A DNA stretch of 64,000 nucleotides, from assembly GCF_026213295.1 (NCBI RefSeq), contig NC_079424.1, positions 15,918,964 through 15,982,963 on the forward strand. Reading direction: 5' to 3'. The first letter of the stretch is position 1. Each line of letters begins with the position of its first letter. The stretch comes from Gadus chalcogrammus (lineage: Eukaryota; Chordata; Actinopteri; Gadiformes; Gadidae). Below are positions 1 to 54,265 of the stretch, piece after piece. The notes beneath the pieces were generated by a model. It ran no database searches. It saw only the letters and a list, made by a program, of their open reading frames with translations, and was not told where the DNA came from. The translations under genes were made by a program, and so were the position numbers.

Positions 1-104
1 GATCACATGTGTGCCGGCAAGCAACCGCAACTGTAACCTTTCCCACTGTCCCATCTCTCACAACGGCTGCTCCAGTCTCAGCAATAACTACAAGCGAGCC
101 AACA
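1..104 (+). CDS. vgll4: vgll4 penultimate coding exon (5' edge outside window)
   Basis: Codons run from position 2 to 103 and position 104 is the first base of a split Thr codon. The donor GTGAGT follows at 105-110. The peptide is Cys- and Ser-rich and matches the region just before the first TDU motif in VGLL4. Confidence 0.9.
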
Positions 105-723
105 GTGAGTACCTAGCATCATAAGCTGCTGAACACCCACATGGTTCACTGTGGTCGTCGTAGGATGCCCCAGCTTCGGACTCCTCCATTGTTAACTATT
201 TACACCCAACATGTCGGCCTCCTTGAACCAGAAGCCTGACCCCTCCGATCTGGAACTCGTCACTACGCTAAATCACCACATATTTTACTTCAATGCTGTA
301 TACAATGTTTCACCCGCAATGTTAATTGTCTTCACTATGTGTGTGTCATTAGTTCAGCATGAACGCATCTATCACCTATGTTGTAGCGCTCGTGTCGCTA
401 GCGACATAGCGCTGTACGTAGCGGTGGCGGCGTCTTCTCAACAACGTCTCCGTCTCGTTGCAGCCAACACGACGCCGTGCGACCCGGTGATCGAGGAGCA
501 CTTCCGCCGCAGCCTGGGCAAGAACTACAAGGAGCCGGAGCCGGCCGCCGCCAACTCGGTGTCCATCACGGGCTCGGTGGACGACCACTTCGCCAAGGCC
601 CTGGGGGACACCTGGCTACAGATCAAGAACAAGGGCAGCCCCTCCTCCAGCAACAGCAGCCCAAACTCCTCCCCCAACAGCCACATGGTCAACCACAACC
701 ACTCCCCCTCGGTGGTCTCTTGA
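1..723 (+). CDS. vgll4: vgll4 (vestigial-like 4), last two coding exons, partial
   Basis: Transcriptional cofactor that binds TEAD factors in the nucleus through two TONDU (TDU) motifs and competes with YAP; this is family knowledge. Two exons are visible: 1-104, entering from outside the window, and 464-723, ending in TGA at 721-723. Exon 1 reads ITCVPASNRNCNLSHCPISH and so on, and ends A|GTGAGT; the next exon follows TTGCAG, and the phase-1 junction gives KRAN-T-NTTPCDPVIEE. Both TDU cores are present, EEHFRRSLGKNY and DDHFAKALGDTW, and the C-terminus HSPSVVS matches VGLL4. The ATG at 211 is intronic and is not a start. The N-terminal part of the gene lies left of the window. Which teleost paralogue this is (vgll4a, vgll4b or vgll4l) cannot be settled here, although the atg7 neighbour fits the canonical VGLL4 locus. 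Confidence 0.93.
105..463 (+). other. vgll4: vgll4 last intron
   Basis: 359 bp between a GTGAGT donor and a TTGCAG acceptor. It carries a near-perfect palindrome at 384-413 whose left half recurs in the 3' UTR (2257-2275). An open frame crosses the intron into the exon, but its ATG is not credible as a start. Confidence 0.85.
464..723 (+). CDS. vgll4: vgll4 terminal coding exon with both TDU motifs
   Basis: Begins after CAG at 461-463 with the last two bases of the split Thr codon, then NTTPCDPVIEEHF. It encodes TDU1 (EEHFRRSLG), the spacer, TDU2 (DDHFAKALG), a Ser/Asn-rich linker with a repeated SPNS motif, and the conserved end SHMVNHNHSPSVVS. Confidence 0.93.
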
Positions 724-2080
724 GAAGCCCCCCCCTGCCGTCGTCGCCACACCCCCGCCCCCAACCAACCCCCGGTCCGTTTGGTCTGTCTCCAGGAGAG
801 ATTCGCTGGCCTGATGATCTACCAGACCCAAACCCCCCCCTCGAACCGTTTTCTGTTTTGTTTCTCTCTCTGCACCTGTAGAGGATCACCTGAGAATATG
901 TTTTGTCTGAGCGTTTTCCGTTTTATTTCCTTTTCTTTTTTTCTTTTACGTTGTGTAACTGCCGATGCTAATGCTAGACGCGGTTCAGTAACCCCACATT
1001 TGAGGGGATTTGGGTTTTGACTTTCTTTTTGGGGGGGTTTTGACTTTTCTAATCAACATTTTGGTTTTCTCCCTGTGAACATTCACCCCCCCCCCCCCCA
1101 TGACAAGTTTGGAGCCGCGAGCTGATGTTTATACCGTGTACATAACGAGGGGAAGGGAGATGTGTGATGTAATTTTGACTTTGTTTGTTTAACTGTTGTT
1201 GTTTTTTTCCTCGTTAGTTTTGAGTACTGCCTTTTTCTTTTCTTTTGCATTACGAGTCTCTTGATATATTTGGGAAAGAAAGAATAATGAAACACCTGGT
1301 GATGTCGGAGAGAAGGATCACAAACCACCTGATTGTGCTACCAAAGAAACCTCAGATGCAGATCTTAAAAAGCCCCTCCCTCCAAAAGTAGACTCCCTAT
1401 GTTTGTCTGTGTGTGTTAAGCTAAGCGATGTCGAACCATCCCACACACAATAGTTACAATAGCGGTAGTTTAGAACAAAAAAGCAGAACAACACTCCATC
1501 ACGTCCTGTATCCATTGGACCAGCTCTCGCTGCATTGTTCAGGAATGGACTTCTCAGAATGTCCTCCAGCAAGCCCGTATAAAATCCCACCAATTGATGG
1601 TGGATTATATTAAGGAGAATTAGGAAGTGCACTACAACCGATTTGTACACTTTTATACACTACAAAATTGTGGCACTTCATTTTATAGGGACCATGTGGA
1701 CCAATTGGAGCACGGCCCTTGAGAACGATTACCCAGGAGGCTGTTCCTTCAGAACACTCCTCAATAGGGGTCCTGCCTCCTGCGTGGATGTGGTCACTAG
1801 ATTAAGGTTAACCCCCCCCCCCTCTGCTATACACTGTGGTTTTTGGCCAACTTGTACACAAGGCTTGAATGATGAAAGGTATACTAGTAGTACATTTGCT
1901 GATGCATGTTTTTTGGATTTCTTTCTTCTAATAGCTGGTATCTATTTTACTCCTTTCTTATTTTGTAGGCGTTTCAATCTTACAAACTACTCGCTTTCTA
2001 ATTCAGACGCACATTGTTATTTCACTTATCGGTAACAGTCGTAGACACTATACAATCACTGCTGGGTCAGTTGTACTCAA

Positions 2081-2111
<31 letters not shown>

Positions 2112-2138
2112 GTTATTATTGTTATTATATTATTTTGT
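2081..2138. repeat. (TTA)n microsatellite in vgll4 3' UTR
   Basis: Imperfect TTA/TTG trinucleotide tract of about 58 bp. Confidence 0.85.
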
Positions 2139-3962
2139 ATAAATGTTTGTTTTCCTCTTGGTAATATCAGTATGATAACACACAGCTATAGTCGGAAAGC
2201 CTCTGGACAGGCTCTTGTTGGGGGCTGTGTTCCACTCCCCCTTCTCCACCCTTGGATGTAGCGCTCATGTCGCTAACAATGTAGCATCGTTCGCCTGGGT
2301 GTTTGGGGGGGAACGCAGCCTTCGTCCTGGATTGTTAAGGCGTGGATCTGTCAGTGGCGCAAGAGGCTACAACCTTCTGCACCGTGGAGCTGGGACAACA
2401 AGCTGGGGCCAACTAGTCACTGGCACCTCAAAGAAAACCTTACAGTGGGACTTTACATCAGCTGTTGTCTGCAATCGTTTGGGGCACGTTTTTTTAATTA
2501 AATTAGAAAGAAAATACTGTAGCAGTACAGGCTAGCTGGCTAGTAAAAGTCATGTGTCTGAAATCCAATCAAGTAGATGGCGATGGGTTCATTGTAACAA
2601 TGAGGCGTTTCTTCCCTCCCTTGGGGTTAACTTAATGGAATCATTTCAACAGTGTTTTCCAATAGTAGTGATGTCACTACTTTCCACAAACTGCCCCAGT
2701 GACTGGTTGTGCCCATGCTTGCAGTGTCCAGATCTATTTTGTACTTTTCAGTGTTTTGTTTTTCTCCTAACATTGTGTTGGCGCTGCGGGCAAGCAACAC
2801 TGCCGGTGCCTGAGATGTAACCGTACTCGCATGTCATACAGAGCCTGTATCAAGGTGGCACACATTCCTTCTATAGTGAGCGTTAGCAACCCAGCTATTA
2901 ACTGGCCAGGAACCACCGTCCCACGGATGAATTGGACTTCTACACTCAACATACGTTGTTTTACCAAAGCAAAACAAATACTTTTTGTTAGTACTTTAAG
3001 TAAGGCAATGATTGGGATTTAGCTTGGAAGGGGAATGAGCACTCTGGAGTCAAGCTTTTGCATACAAAAGAACTGTGAGGGACATCCCCCAGCAACAAAA
3101 CATATGACGATTTATAAGAAACTCAATGCATGGCTCCTCCAAGTCTTCCAGATTCGACGGACTGAGATGTATCAAGGGAAAGGAATTGGGTGTTTGGTGT
3201 TTTTTTATTATTATTCTTTCTCTTATCATTTCACTACCACCATATATCGTAGAAGACTCTTTGTTTTTTTTGTCGGCACACACCTCCCTACAAACTGTAG
3301 GAAAATCACTTAAAAAATACTTTTTTATAGTAGGTAACTTTAAGACCATCATTACGCTGTGCGTAACGAATGTACAGAGAAAAAAAATTGTAGGTATTTT
3401 TTTGAGGAACAATTAATTTGTCAATGATATGTAGCTATTTAATTTTTTGTTTTTTTTCCTGTCCTTTTACGGTAATCATACAATTTCTTTTTTTGTGAAA
3501 AAGTTGATCTTTTTTTTTAGTTAGTCTTTCTTGTTAGGAACAAAGGTTAAATTGCAGGAGCACGGTGGATGTATGGGGTGCGTCACTGACAATAGCTATT
3601 TCCCTCATCTCTGTTCTCCTTGTGAGACGTAAACAATCAGACTTCAAGCCTCCGACTGCTGATCTTCTGGATCAGGAAGAGTGGTCGAGGTGGTCATCTG
3701 CCCTATCACTTATCTTTCAGGAATGGACTAGCTACTAGTAATTGGGACAAATACTAAAGCTGGTGGTTCTTCCACCTGAAGTCATTAAGACACACACATC
3801 ATCTGATCCTCGGAGTTGTTTTAGGAGCCTGTGGTTCAATTCATTTGTACAAACAGTAGATGATTTAAAATCCATGTTTTCCATGTTCCATCATTTTTTT
3901 GTACATGGGAATAGAATGGACTTGGTTGCAGTAGCATTCAAAACTGTAAAAACGTTGTAAAA

Positions 3963-3968
3963 AATAAA
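3963..3968 (+). terminator. Polyadenylation signal AATAAA (proximal), vgll4
   Basis: Canonical hexamer near the 3' end of the long vgll4 UTR. Confidence 0.5.
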
Positions 3969-4059
3969 TCAAAACAACATAAATCTGTGGCTCCGAGTCT
4001 CCTACTGAAAAAGGTTTTGGCAGGCCACCTTTTTTGTACGTAAAGTAGCCTTGATAAAC

Positions 4060-4065
4060 AATAAA
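4060..4065 (+). terminator. Polyadenylation signal AATAAA (distal), vgll4
   Basis: Canonical hexamer about 220 bp before the convergent atg7 signal. It is followed by a TG-rich stretch at about 4090-4102 that could serve as the downstream element. Confidence 0.6.
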
Positions 4066-4269
4066 GTGCTCTTAAACCACTGTCTGACTACGCGTGTGTT
4101 TGCATTCATACTTACCCTGTGACATTTAGAGGTTAGGTGTTTTAATGGAAGAAAGGCGAGCCCTAGCAGGCTATGAACTTATGTATTCATTGCACATCAC
4201 ACACTAGCTCTTTAAAAAACGTAACACACAAAATGCAGTTTAAAAATGTTAAATATGTACAGGAAGGAC

Positions 4270-5454
4270 GAGAGTGTGAATGACAGTTTTTATTGAACAA
4301 CTTTGTTATTTTCTGGCAGTATATACATTATAGTACCGCACAGACATGTCACACAGAAGATGAAGTGAACAAAAATAAACATGGCATATTTGCACACACC
4401 ATCACACACACTTAAAGACTTTAACCTCCCCCCCTGACACCCCAGTAGAGCCCTTCAATACACAAACTGACACAATGGTCAGTTTGCAAGAGTAGTATAA
4501 TGTTAAAATAAAAAGGTTGAATGGGCATCTGTGCTTTGAAAATAAGTTTGTATACTTTTGTAAAAACTGTAATCCAGATAGATTTATAATTAGCGAAGCG
4601 ATGACAAGTAATACGTTTCCACGCTGGCTGTTGCAAGGATTAAAATACACCATTTAATAGAAAGGGCATTTAATCCACGTTTTTACGGCTGCAAGTGGCG
4701 ACAGAAGGAGTTAACTGCGTGTTAACTGCGTGAACACCTTCTCCCCTTGAACACAATCCATCAAAACGTCCCCTGAGGGCATCGCTTCCCATAAGCCCAA
4801 ATGCATTTACCATCACATGGTCCTCAGCATCACGACCGGGACAGAAGTACTGGCTTTATAGCTGATAATATTATGGGTCATACTGAGGCATGCTGAGACA
4901 AAGCCTGTTCTTCTATGTTAACATTTGCTAATTTGTACGTGTGAGGCTGTTTTTCTTTTTTTAAATTTTTAGGTGCTTTAAATGTGGTTTGCTTTAAAAA
5001 AAAGTTTCTTCTCATCTCATGTTTTGTGGTGATCTTATCCTCTTTTTTTTTTTCTTTGACTATCCATCTACTTTGTGTCTTTTTTTCCTTTGCCCCAGGG
5101 ATGAACTGGGTGGAACACACTGGGGGTCTACATCAATAAGGGACTTTGCTTTCCCTCAAAAGTAACAACCGACCTGCTTGACGTCAGCCATTTGTTTCCC
5201 CCCGTCGTTAAATAGCAAATATCCTCTTTAAGATCATTTTCCAAACCAATGAATTCAGGGCATCCATATTAGAAGTGAGATTTGGTGGTATATATATATA
5301 TATATCCTTATATATATATATATCTTTATATATATTTAGATAGATACAAAAACAAGTATAAACATGAAAGTATCCCGTCTTGTTTCCAGGCAACACCCTG
5401 ACGTGAAAGGTCCTTTGTCTTCCTGGAAGATGGTTCTTTGAGCAGCTTCGCCTT
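4270..5454 (-). other. atg7: atg7 3' UTR
   Basis: About 1.2 kb from the stop to the AATAAA at 4288-4293. No credible ORF. It contains an alternating (AT)n tract at about 5287-5335. Confidence 0.7.
4288..4293 (-). terminator. Polyadenylation signal AATAAA, atg7
   Basis: TTTATT on the + strand is AATAAA on the - strand, about 1.16 kb after the atg7 stop. It converges on the vgll4 signals, leaving only ~200 bp between the two transcript ends. Confidence 0.65.
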
Positions 5455-49057
<43,603 letters not shown>

Positions 49058-49089
49058 TGAAAATGTACTAATAGGCTAATTTAACCAAA

Positions 49090-49723
49090 CTGGAAAGGAA
49101 AACATTTTACTGGTTACCATAGAATATTGACACTTGACATAGCTTAATCATGAATTTAAGAAAAAAAGTTGTGGTTGTATCACACAGAACTGTTACTTCC
49201 TCTTATCGAGTCAGCTGAAGGGATTGAATCAAAATTATGAAAATATGTCAAAGATAAATATTGTTATGCCCCTTAGCTCAACAGACCACAACCAAAAGCG
49301 AGAAGACACCTTATCATAAGTTCTACGTGATTAATAAATACCCCTAAAAATAGTTAGCTTTGTATTATTTTTCATGAAGTAATAAGTCTGGCTTTTTGTA
49401 GCCTATATCTTTCTACTAAACTGTCCTACAAAACACGCAATGTGGTGGGCTGGTTCAGTAACATAATGATTAGGTACTGACTAGCTGCTGGATACGTGTG
49501 GTAATGTGATTAATGGGTGAGGGAAAATTGTTGTGACAAAAAGCAGTATCATGCTGACAGCTAATGTCACGTTTGTTTCACATCAACAGCAAGTTAAATG
49601 GACTAAGATTCCTACATCAAAACTCTGTAATGAACAAAAACAGCAGGAAAAGCAGTTTTCCCGAAGTGTCCGTTCATATCTTGAGACCTATAGACGCAAC
49701 TATCCCATAAAATGTACACTTAC
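49090..49723 (-). other. atg7: Candidate atg7 5' UTR intron
   Basis: Bounded by a GTAAGTGT donor (49723) and a TTTCCAG acceptor (49090). No other feature was recognised. Confidence 0.45.
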
Positions 49724-49795
49724 CAAAAGTATCACTTCCTTGTTGAGAACATGTGACCGGAGCGTCGTATAAATAAAGCAGTGCAGTCTGGGAAG
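49724..49795 (-). other. atg7: Probable noncoding leader exon of atg7
   Basis: A strong donor (GTAAGTGT on the - strand) lies at 49716-49723. A good acceptor TTTCCAG sits before 49089, just upstream of the atg7 start, so the gene should have a 5' UTR exon ending at 49724. The transcription start is not determined. The exon contains a 6-codon upstream ORF, ATG at 49752-49750 and stop at 49734-49732. Confidence 0.45.
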
Positions 49796-51233
49796 TCTGG
49801 ATGACAGCCAAGTTGTGGCTAACAACATTAGCTTATCTGACGTGTAGTATGCATTTCAAGGAGCGTGCACCATTGAATAAACCACAAAATACCAAAACAA
49901 AAACAAGAAGGCGAAAACAAAAAAGCAAGAGAATACCGACAAGAACCTGTACGCGCCGCTTCTTTTCATTTGGACTAGTGGGGGGGTGCTCTTGGTGTTA
50001 ACCAGTACGGAATGCAGTCTAACGTTACCTCTACCTTGAAATGATCTCTCACAACCTCAAAAAGAATGAGAAAATGCGAAACCACTAATTGAAGTGTTTC
50101 AATCTTACGAATGGATTAACATTTAGTAATGTCCTATTCCTAATAGAAGTAAACCGTATAGCTTCAGTTTAGCAAGTGCAGGCGCGGAGCAGTTTCAGCA
50201 TATCTGACAACATTTCTTCCATTCAAGTTAGGTCAGTTTCTCCTGCGATGTCATTGGCTGATCGGAAATGTAGACTACAAGGTGGTTTACTTGAAACTTC
50301 TTTTTTTTTTGCTGTCTAAACCGTTGAGTTAGCTTAGATTTGGCCGATATTTTGTACTAATGTATAATATTATGTAATAATAATGTAATATAATGTCAAA
50401 CCAATGTATATAATAATTATGTATTGCACTTATCAATCTGGTAAGAAAATAGAAGCCTCAATAATATCCTGCCAAATCTATAAAGCCAATCCTTCTATCC
50501 GTCGAATTTCAATGAATTGGCAGGTTTGATGGTTAAGTTAACCGGCTGTTTTTATTTGGCTGCATGCTTGTCTGTCCTCTACGGAATGCAGAGCACACAG
50601 AATACATCGTCGTATGCATAGGGGACGTATATGAAGGTCTTGGAAAGTCATCAGATTATCTGCTCCTATTTTGTTTTCCAGTAATCCTCTGCTGTTACCC
50701 GCATAACACAGAATGAGGACCGACCTCATCCGAAGAGTTCATGTTGAAAACTGCTGAACCGTGATGTTGCTTAAATAAAGAACAAATGCTCTGTGCTTAC
50801 TACATGTGTTTGTAGTACTCAAATATTCATGTACTTTCCATCTAAGCCACGTCCATGCATTAGAAAACTGTTTCTTTTTAAAGAAAAGCTGTGGCTTTAT
50901 TTTAGTCTCCTGGAATCTCTCAGAACAAATCCTTCTGCTATATTGAATGTGATCCCTCATAATTCCCATAGATAATTCCCACATATATTGAATGATGCGG
51001 AGATAATTTTGAAAACTATCAAGGAAATTACATCCTCCAACTTATATACATCAAAACCAACTAAAAGGTACTTGTATGTCATTGGCATAGGTCTATATTT
51101 CCCAAACCCTTTTTTCCCCAGAGGACTATCATGATACTAACAAAACGTGTTAACACATGAGCACATAGAAATTGACAGTCAAACAGACACCCATAAACAC
51201 ACACTCACACACAAGTATTCACGCGCGCTCACA

Positions 51234-51266
<33 letters not shown>

Positions 51267-51700
51267 TCAAAGACAGTTTTTTTGCCTCAATGTAAAGTCA
51301 TACCATCTACCGTATCAATAGAAATATTGGGCCAGGCTTGCAGATTTACAGGAGGCAACAGTATTCGTATATATTTTTTAGTTTTCTTCTAGCAAAATGT
51401 TATATTTTGCATCAATGGACCGCTAATTGACAATAACATTAAAACAATGGTGTTTATTGATTTTAAATTATCATGTTTTCTTTCCAGCATGGTAATAAAA
51501 TAGCTAATATGTATTACTTGTGAATGATTGATTGGGATAGTAAATCCCTCCGTATCCTATCCAGCTGTTGAGGGTGGTGAGGGTGTGCTTTCTCGAGTCC
51601 AAGTCCACAGATCATTTCAAACAAACATTTAGTGTTCTTTGCATTGAGCAGTCCACACATCAAAAATAAACAATAGTCTTAAAAAGTTTGGACAACACCT
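49796..51700. other. Intergenic region between atg7 and hrh1
   Basis: AT-rich, no credible ORF. It contains a short (CA)n at 51235-51265. It should hold the atg7 promoter near its left end; no CpG-island-like stretch is visible. Confidence 0.5.
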
Positions 51701-51927
51701 AGAGACATCTTTCAAAAACGCCCTCACCCTTGAAACACCAGGTTTATTAAACATTTTGTTAAACACAAAGTTCTAATTACAATTTGAGCAACCTTTTGTG
51801 AGGCGTTCCCTCATTGAAAAGGTAAAAGCAAATGAAGGATACACACCAGATCCATGACATGTCATTAGTTGACATACTGAGGAACAGTATGTATACGTTA
51901 ATACAAAAATATTGAGAATAAATAGTA

Positions 51928-51933
51928 TTTATT
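51928..51933 (-). terminator. Candidate hrh1 polyadenylation signal
   Basis: TTTATT on the + strand, about 490 bp after the hrh1 stop. Another copy lies at 51743-51748. Which is used is unknown. Confidence 0.4.
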
Positions 51934-52419
51934 GACACCAAATAAAACGTGTGAACCTTGGAAAATACTATACAAATGTTTTTCATTCACTTCAATACCC
52001 TGTTAGGATGCTGTGAAACTTGTTTCGCACATTTAAGTCCCTTTGCCTTTTACAAGTAAGTACAATACATTGTCTGGAGGCTTATAATTGAACTGACGAC
52101 TCAAAAGTAACAAAAAAAAGGTGTCAATCACAGTGTCTCTTGCCTATCATTTTGGTTTTGTATTTATCAGTCTTCCATCTTCCACTGCAATATTATATGG
52201 CACTATAGTGCAAAAAACATATATATCTATATATATGACATTTGTTTGTATTTGTATTTTACTATTCTCAGGCGGCTGTAATGGAAAAAGTACATTCAAT
52301 ATATTATTATTTTTGCTATTTACACTTTTTACAATTCAAAGCCAGTTTGTGTATCGAGACTTCATCCAGTCATTATGCATAGGCACAAGTAAGCATTTTG
52401 TTGCAGGCACGATAAGCAT

Positions 52420-54024
52420 TTATAAATGCTCAGGAATATGTAGAATACTTTTAAAAACTTTTTTAAAGTTGCCGTTACAGAGAGGGTATATAAAGGGGTT
52501 AAGAGTTGAGTTAATGTACCCAAGCCATATGGTGAACATATGCAGATCATGGTGCACACACCTCTGACAGAATGCCATGACCATGAAAGCTATAAAATAA
52601 GGAATCCAACACAACAAGAATGCCGCTATTATGAAGCCCAGCTGCTTAGCTGCCTTATGCTCTTTGCGGATTCTAAGTGACTGGATCCGGAGACGTGATT
52701 GGTCAACAAAACGTTGCCAGGTCTGTTTCATTGTCACACCGTTGGCTTGATTTGATGCGGTCTCCTGACTGGTTTCCTCCACCGATTGGGTTGACTGACT
52801 AACGTCTTTGTTGTACATGACAGTAGTGTACTGCTTTACCTTTGGTAGATGGCCTAAGTCAAATTCGCCACTTACTGAGTTTGGCACTGTAACACAACAC
52901 TCGTTTATGGATACGTAGTGTTTGATGTCATTATGCTCATCTAAACATGCTATACAAGCTGACCCCCCCGGCAGACTTGGAATAGTCGTCGTGTTGGTCT
53001 GCTTCTGCAACAGGAGTTCCGGAGAACTCCTGTTGTTCTTTCTTGATATTTGTTCCGTTGTCATCATGAGCATTGACCTCTGAGCACTTTCCTTTTGAGA
53101 TTTCAGAATTGCCATTTCTTCGAGAGAATATCTTTGATCGAGGGTGTTATGATCCATCAAGTGGTCATTCTTAGTATATCTACCCAAAGGGTCTTTGTTT
53201 CTCACTGGTGATTTGCAAGCACTTACCTCTGGGTTAAGAGCGCTATGTTCAATCTCATTATCGCCAAATGAATCGGTTGGATGGACAATCCTCTCTCTCT
53301 CTCTCAGATGTTGCCTGACTGCCAAGTAGATGTGCGTGTAGAACCACAGCATTAAAATAGAGGGCACATAGAAGTTGAATATAGCAGTAATCACTTTGAA
53401 CCAGGTTACGAAGCGAAAATCCGTATCACATTTATTCTCATCCTCTGGTTTGAGGTCCACGGGGGTGAACCATCTCCAACCTAAAATAGGAACAATCCAC
53501 ATCATTGACAGCAGCCAGGCCCCAGAGATCATCAGACACGCCCGTCCCCTCGTTCTATACTTTAGGTACTTCAAAGGTTGCCTGACCGACCGATAGCGAT
53601 CCAAACATAATATGAAGAGGTTGAAAATGGAGGCTGTGCTGGCCACATAATCCATGATGAGCCAAAACTGGCAGACTGCACGGCCCAGCAACCACTCGTC
53701 CCTCAGCAGGTACACCAGGTTCAGGGGCATCACCGTGGCGCCCACTATCAGGTCGGCCACCGAGAGGCTGGCGATGTACAGGTTCCCCACAGTGTGCAGG
53801 CTCTTCTCCCTCCTGACGGCGTAGAGGACCAGAAGGTTCATGAGGACCGTCAACAGAGACACTAGCCCCAAGAACACTCCGAGCGCTGTGCTGTACACAA
53901 AGTCCTGCAGGGACAACGTCTCATTGGTGTCATTGTGGAGAACGCTCCAGTTGTGGACGGCGTTGTAGATACCACTGTTGAGGTGGAGGCGATCCAGGGA
54001 AGCTGCAAAACCAGGTTCCATCAT
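52420..54024 (-). CDS. hrh1: hrh1, histamine H1 receptor, 534 aa
   Basis: A plasma-membrane class A GPCR for histamine that couples mainly to Gq (family knowledge). The CDS is one exon, as in other H1 receptors. The extracellular N-terminus has sequons near N25, N31 and N34. TM1 is LMNLLVLYAV (~61-70). TM2 carries SLSVADLIVG with Asp ~91. TM3 ends in MDYVASTASIF with the amine-binding Asp ~125, then DRY at ~142-144. TM5 has WFKVITAIFNFY with Asn ~217. The third intracellular loop is very long (about 235-455). TM6 is FLLCWIPYF with Trp ~473, and TM7 holds NPFIYP (~509-514). Cys ~118 and ~199 should form the conserved disulfide. The start is the first of two adjacent Met codons. Same strand as atg7 and upstream of it, as in human. 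Confidence 0.97.
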   Translation of the reverse strand: MMEPGFAASLDRLHLNSGIYNAVHNWSVLHNDTNETLSLQDFVYSTALGVFLGLVSLLTVLMNLLVLYAVRREKSLHTVGNLYIASLSVADLIVGATVMPLNLVYLLRDEWLLGRAVCQFWLIMDYVASTASIFNLFILCLDRYRSVRQPLKYLKYRTRGRACLMISGAWLLSMMWIVPILGWRWFTPVDLKPEDENKCDTDFRFVTWFKVITAIFNFYVPSILMLWFYTHIYLAVRQHLRERERIVHPTDSFGDNEIEHSALNPEVSACKSPVRNKDPLGRYTKNDHLMDHNTLDQRYSLEEMAILKSQKESAQRSMLMMTTEQISRKNNRSSPELLLQKQTNTTTIPSLPGGSACIACLDEHNDIKHYVSINECCVTVPNSVSGEFDLGHLPKVKQYTTVMYNKDVSQSTQSVEETSQETASNQANGVTMKQTWQRFVDQSRLRIQSLRIRKEHKAAKQLGFIIAAFLLCWIPYFIAFMVMAFCQRCVHHDLHMFTIWLGYINSTLNPFIYPLCNGNFKKVFKSILHIPEHL

Positions 54025-54265
54025 GGTAGTCCGGGGGTGGGCGAGACTGCCCCCTCACGTCACATCAACACCTGGGGTTAGTCTCTTCACGCATCCCCCC
54101 GCGCCAGAGGGTTCAGTCAGCCTGAGTAATAGTCAGGAGCAGCGCTGCTTACATTAGGCCCTGTGAATCCAGCTTGTTTGGAATCAGACAGCCGTGTTGC
54201 AATTGGAAATGACTCCCTTATGCTTAATCGAGGAAATGTGTCTTCACATTCCAAACAGTTACAGC
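54025..54265 (-). other. hrh1: Probable hrh1 5' UTR, terminal portion
   Basis: On the - strand a good acceptor, TTCTATATTCCTAG, ends at 54266, giving a ~241 nt leader before the ATG. H1 receptor genes commonly have separate noncoding 5' exons. Alternative AGs lie closer, near 54047 and 54072. Confidence 0.4.

Larger units (their letters stand above)
724..4080 (+). other. vgll4: vgll4 3' UTR
   Basis: About 3.3 kb without a credible ORF, AT-rich, with poly-C and poly-T runs and a (TTA)n microsatellite at about 2081-2138. It ends near two AATAAA signals, 3963-3968 and 4060-4065. The exact cleavage site is inferred. Confidence 0.7.

Noticed and set aside
211..463. Open frame from an ATG at 211 continuing into vgll4
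   Set aside because: It lies in the intron. The GTGAGT donor at 105 and TTGCAG acceptor at 463 explain the real protein, and the extra N-terminal residues have no VGLL4 similarity.
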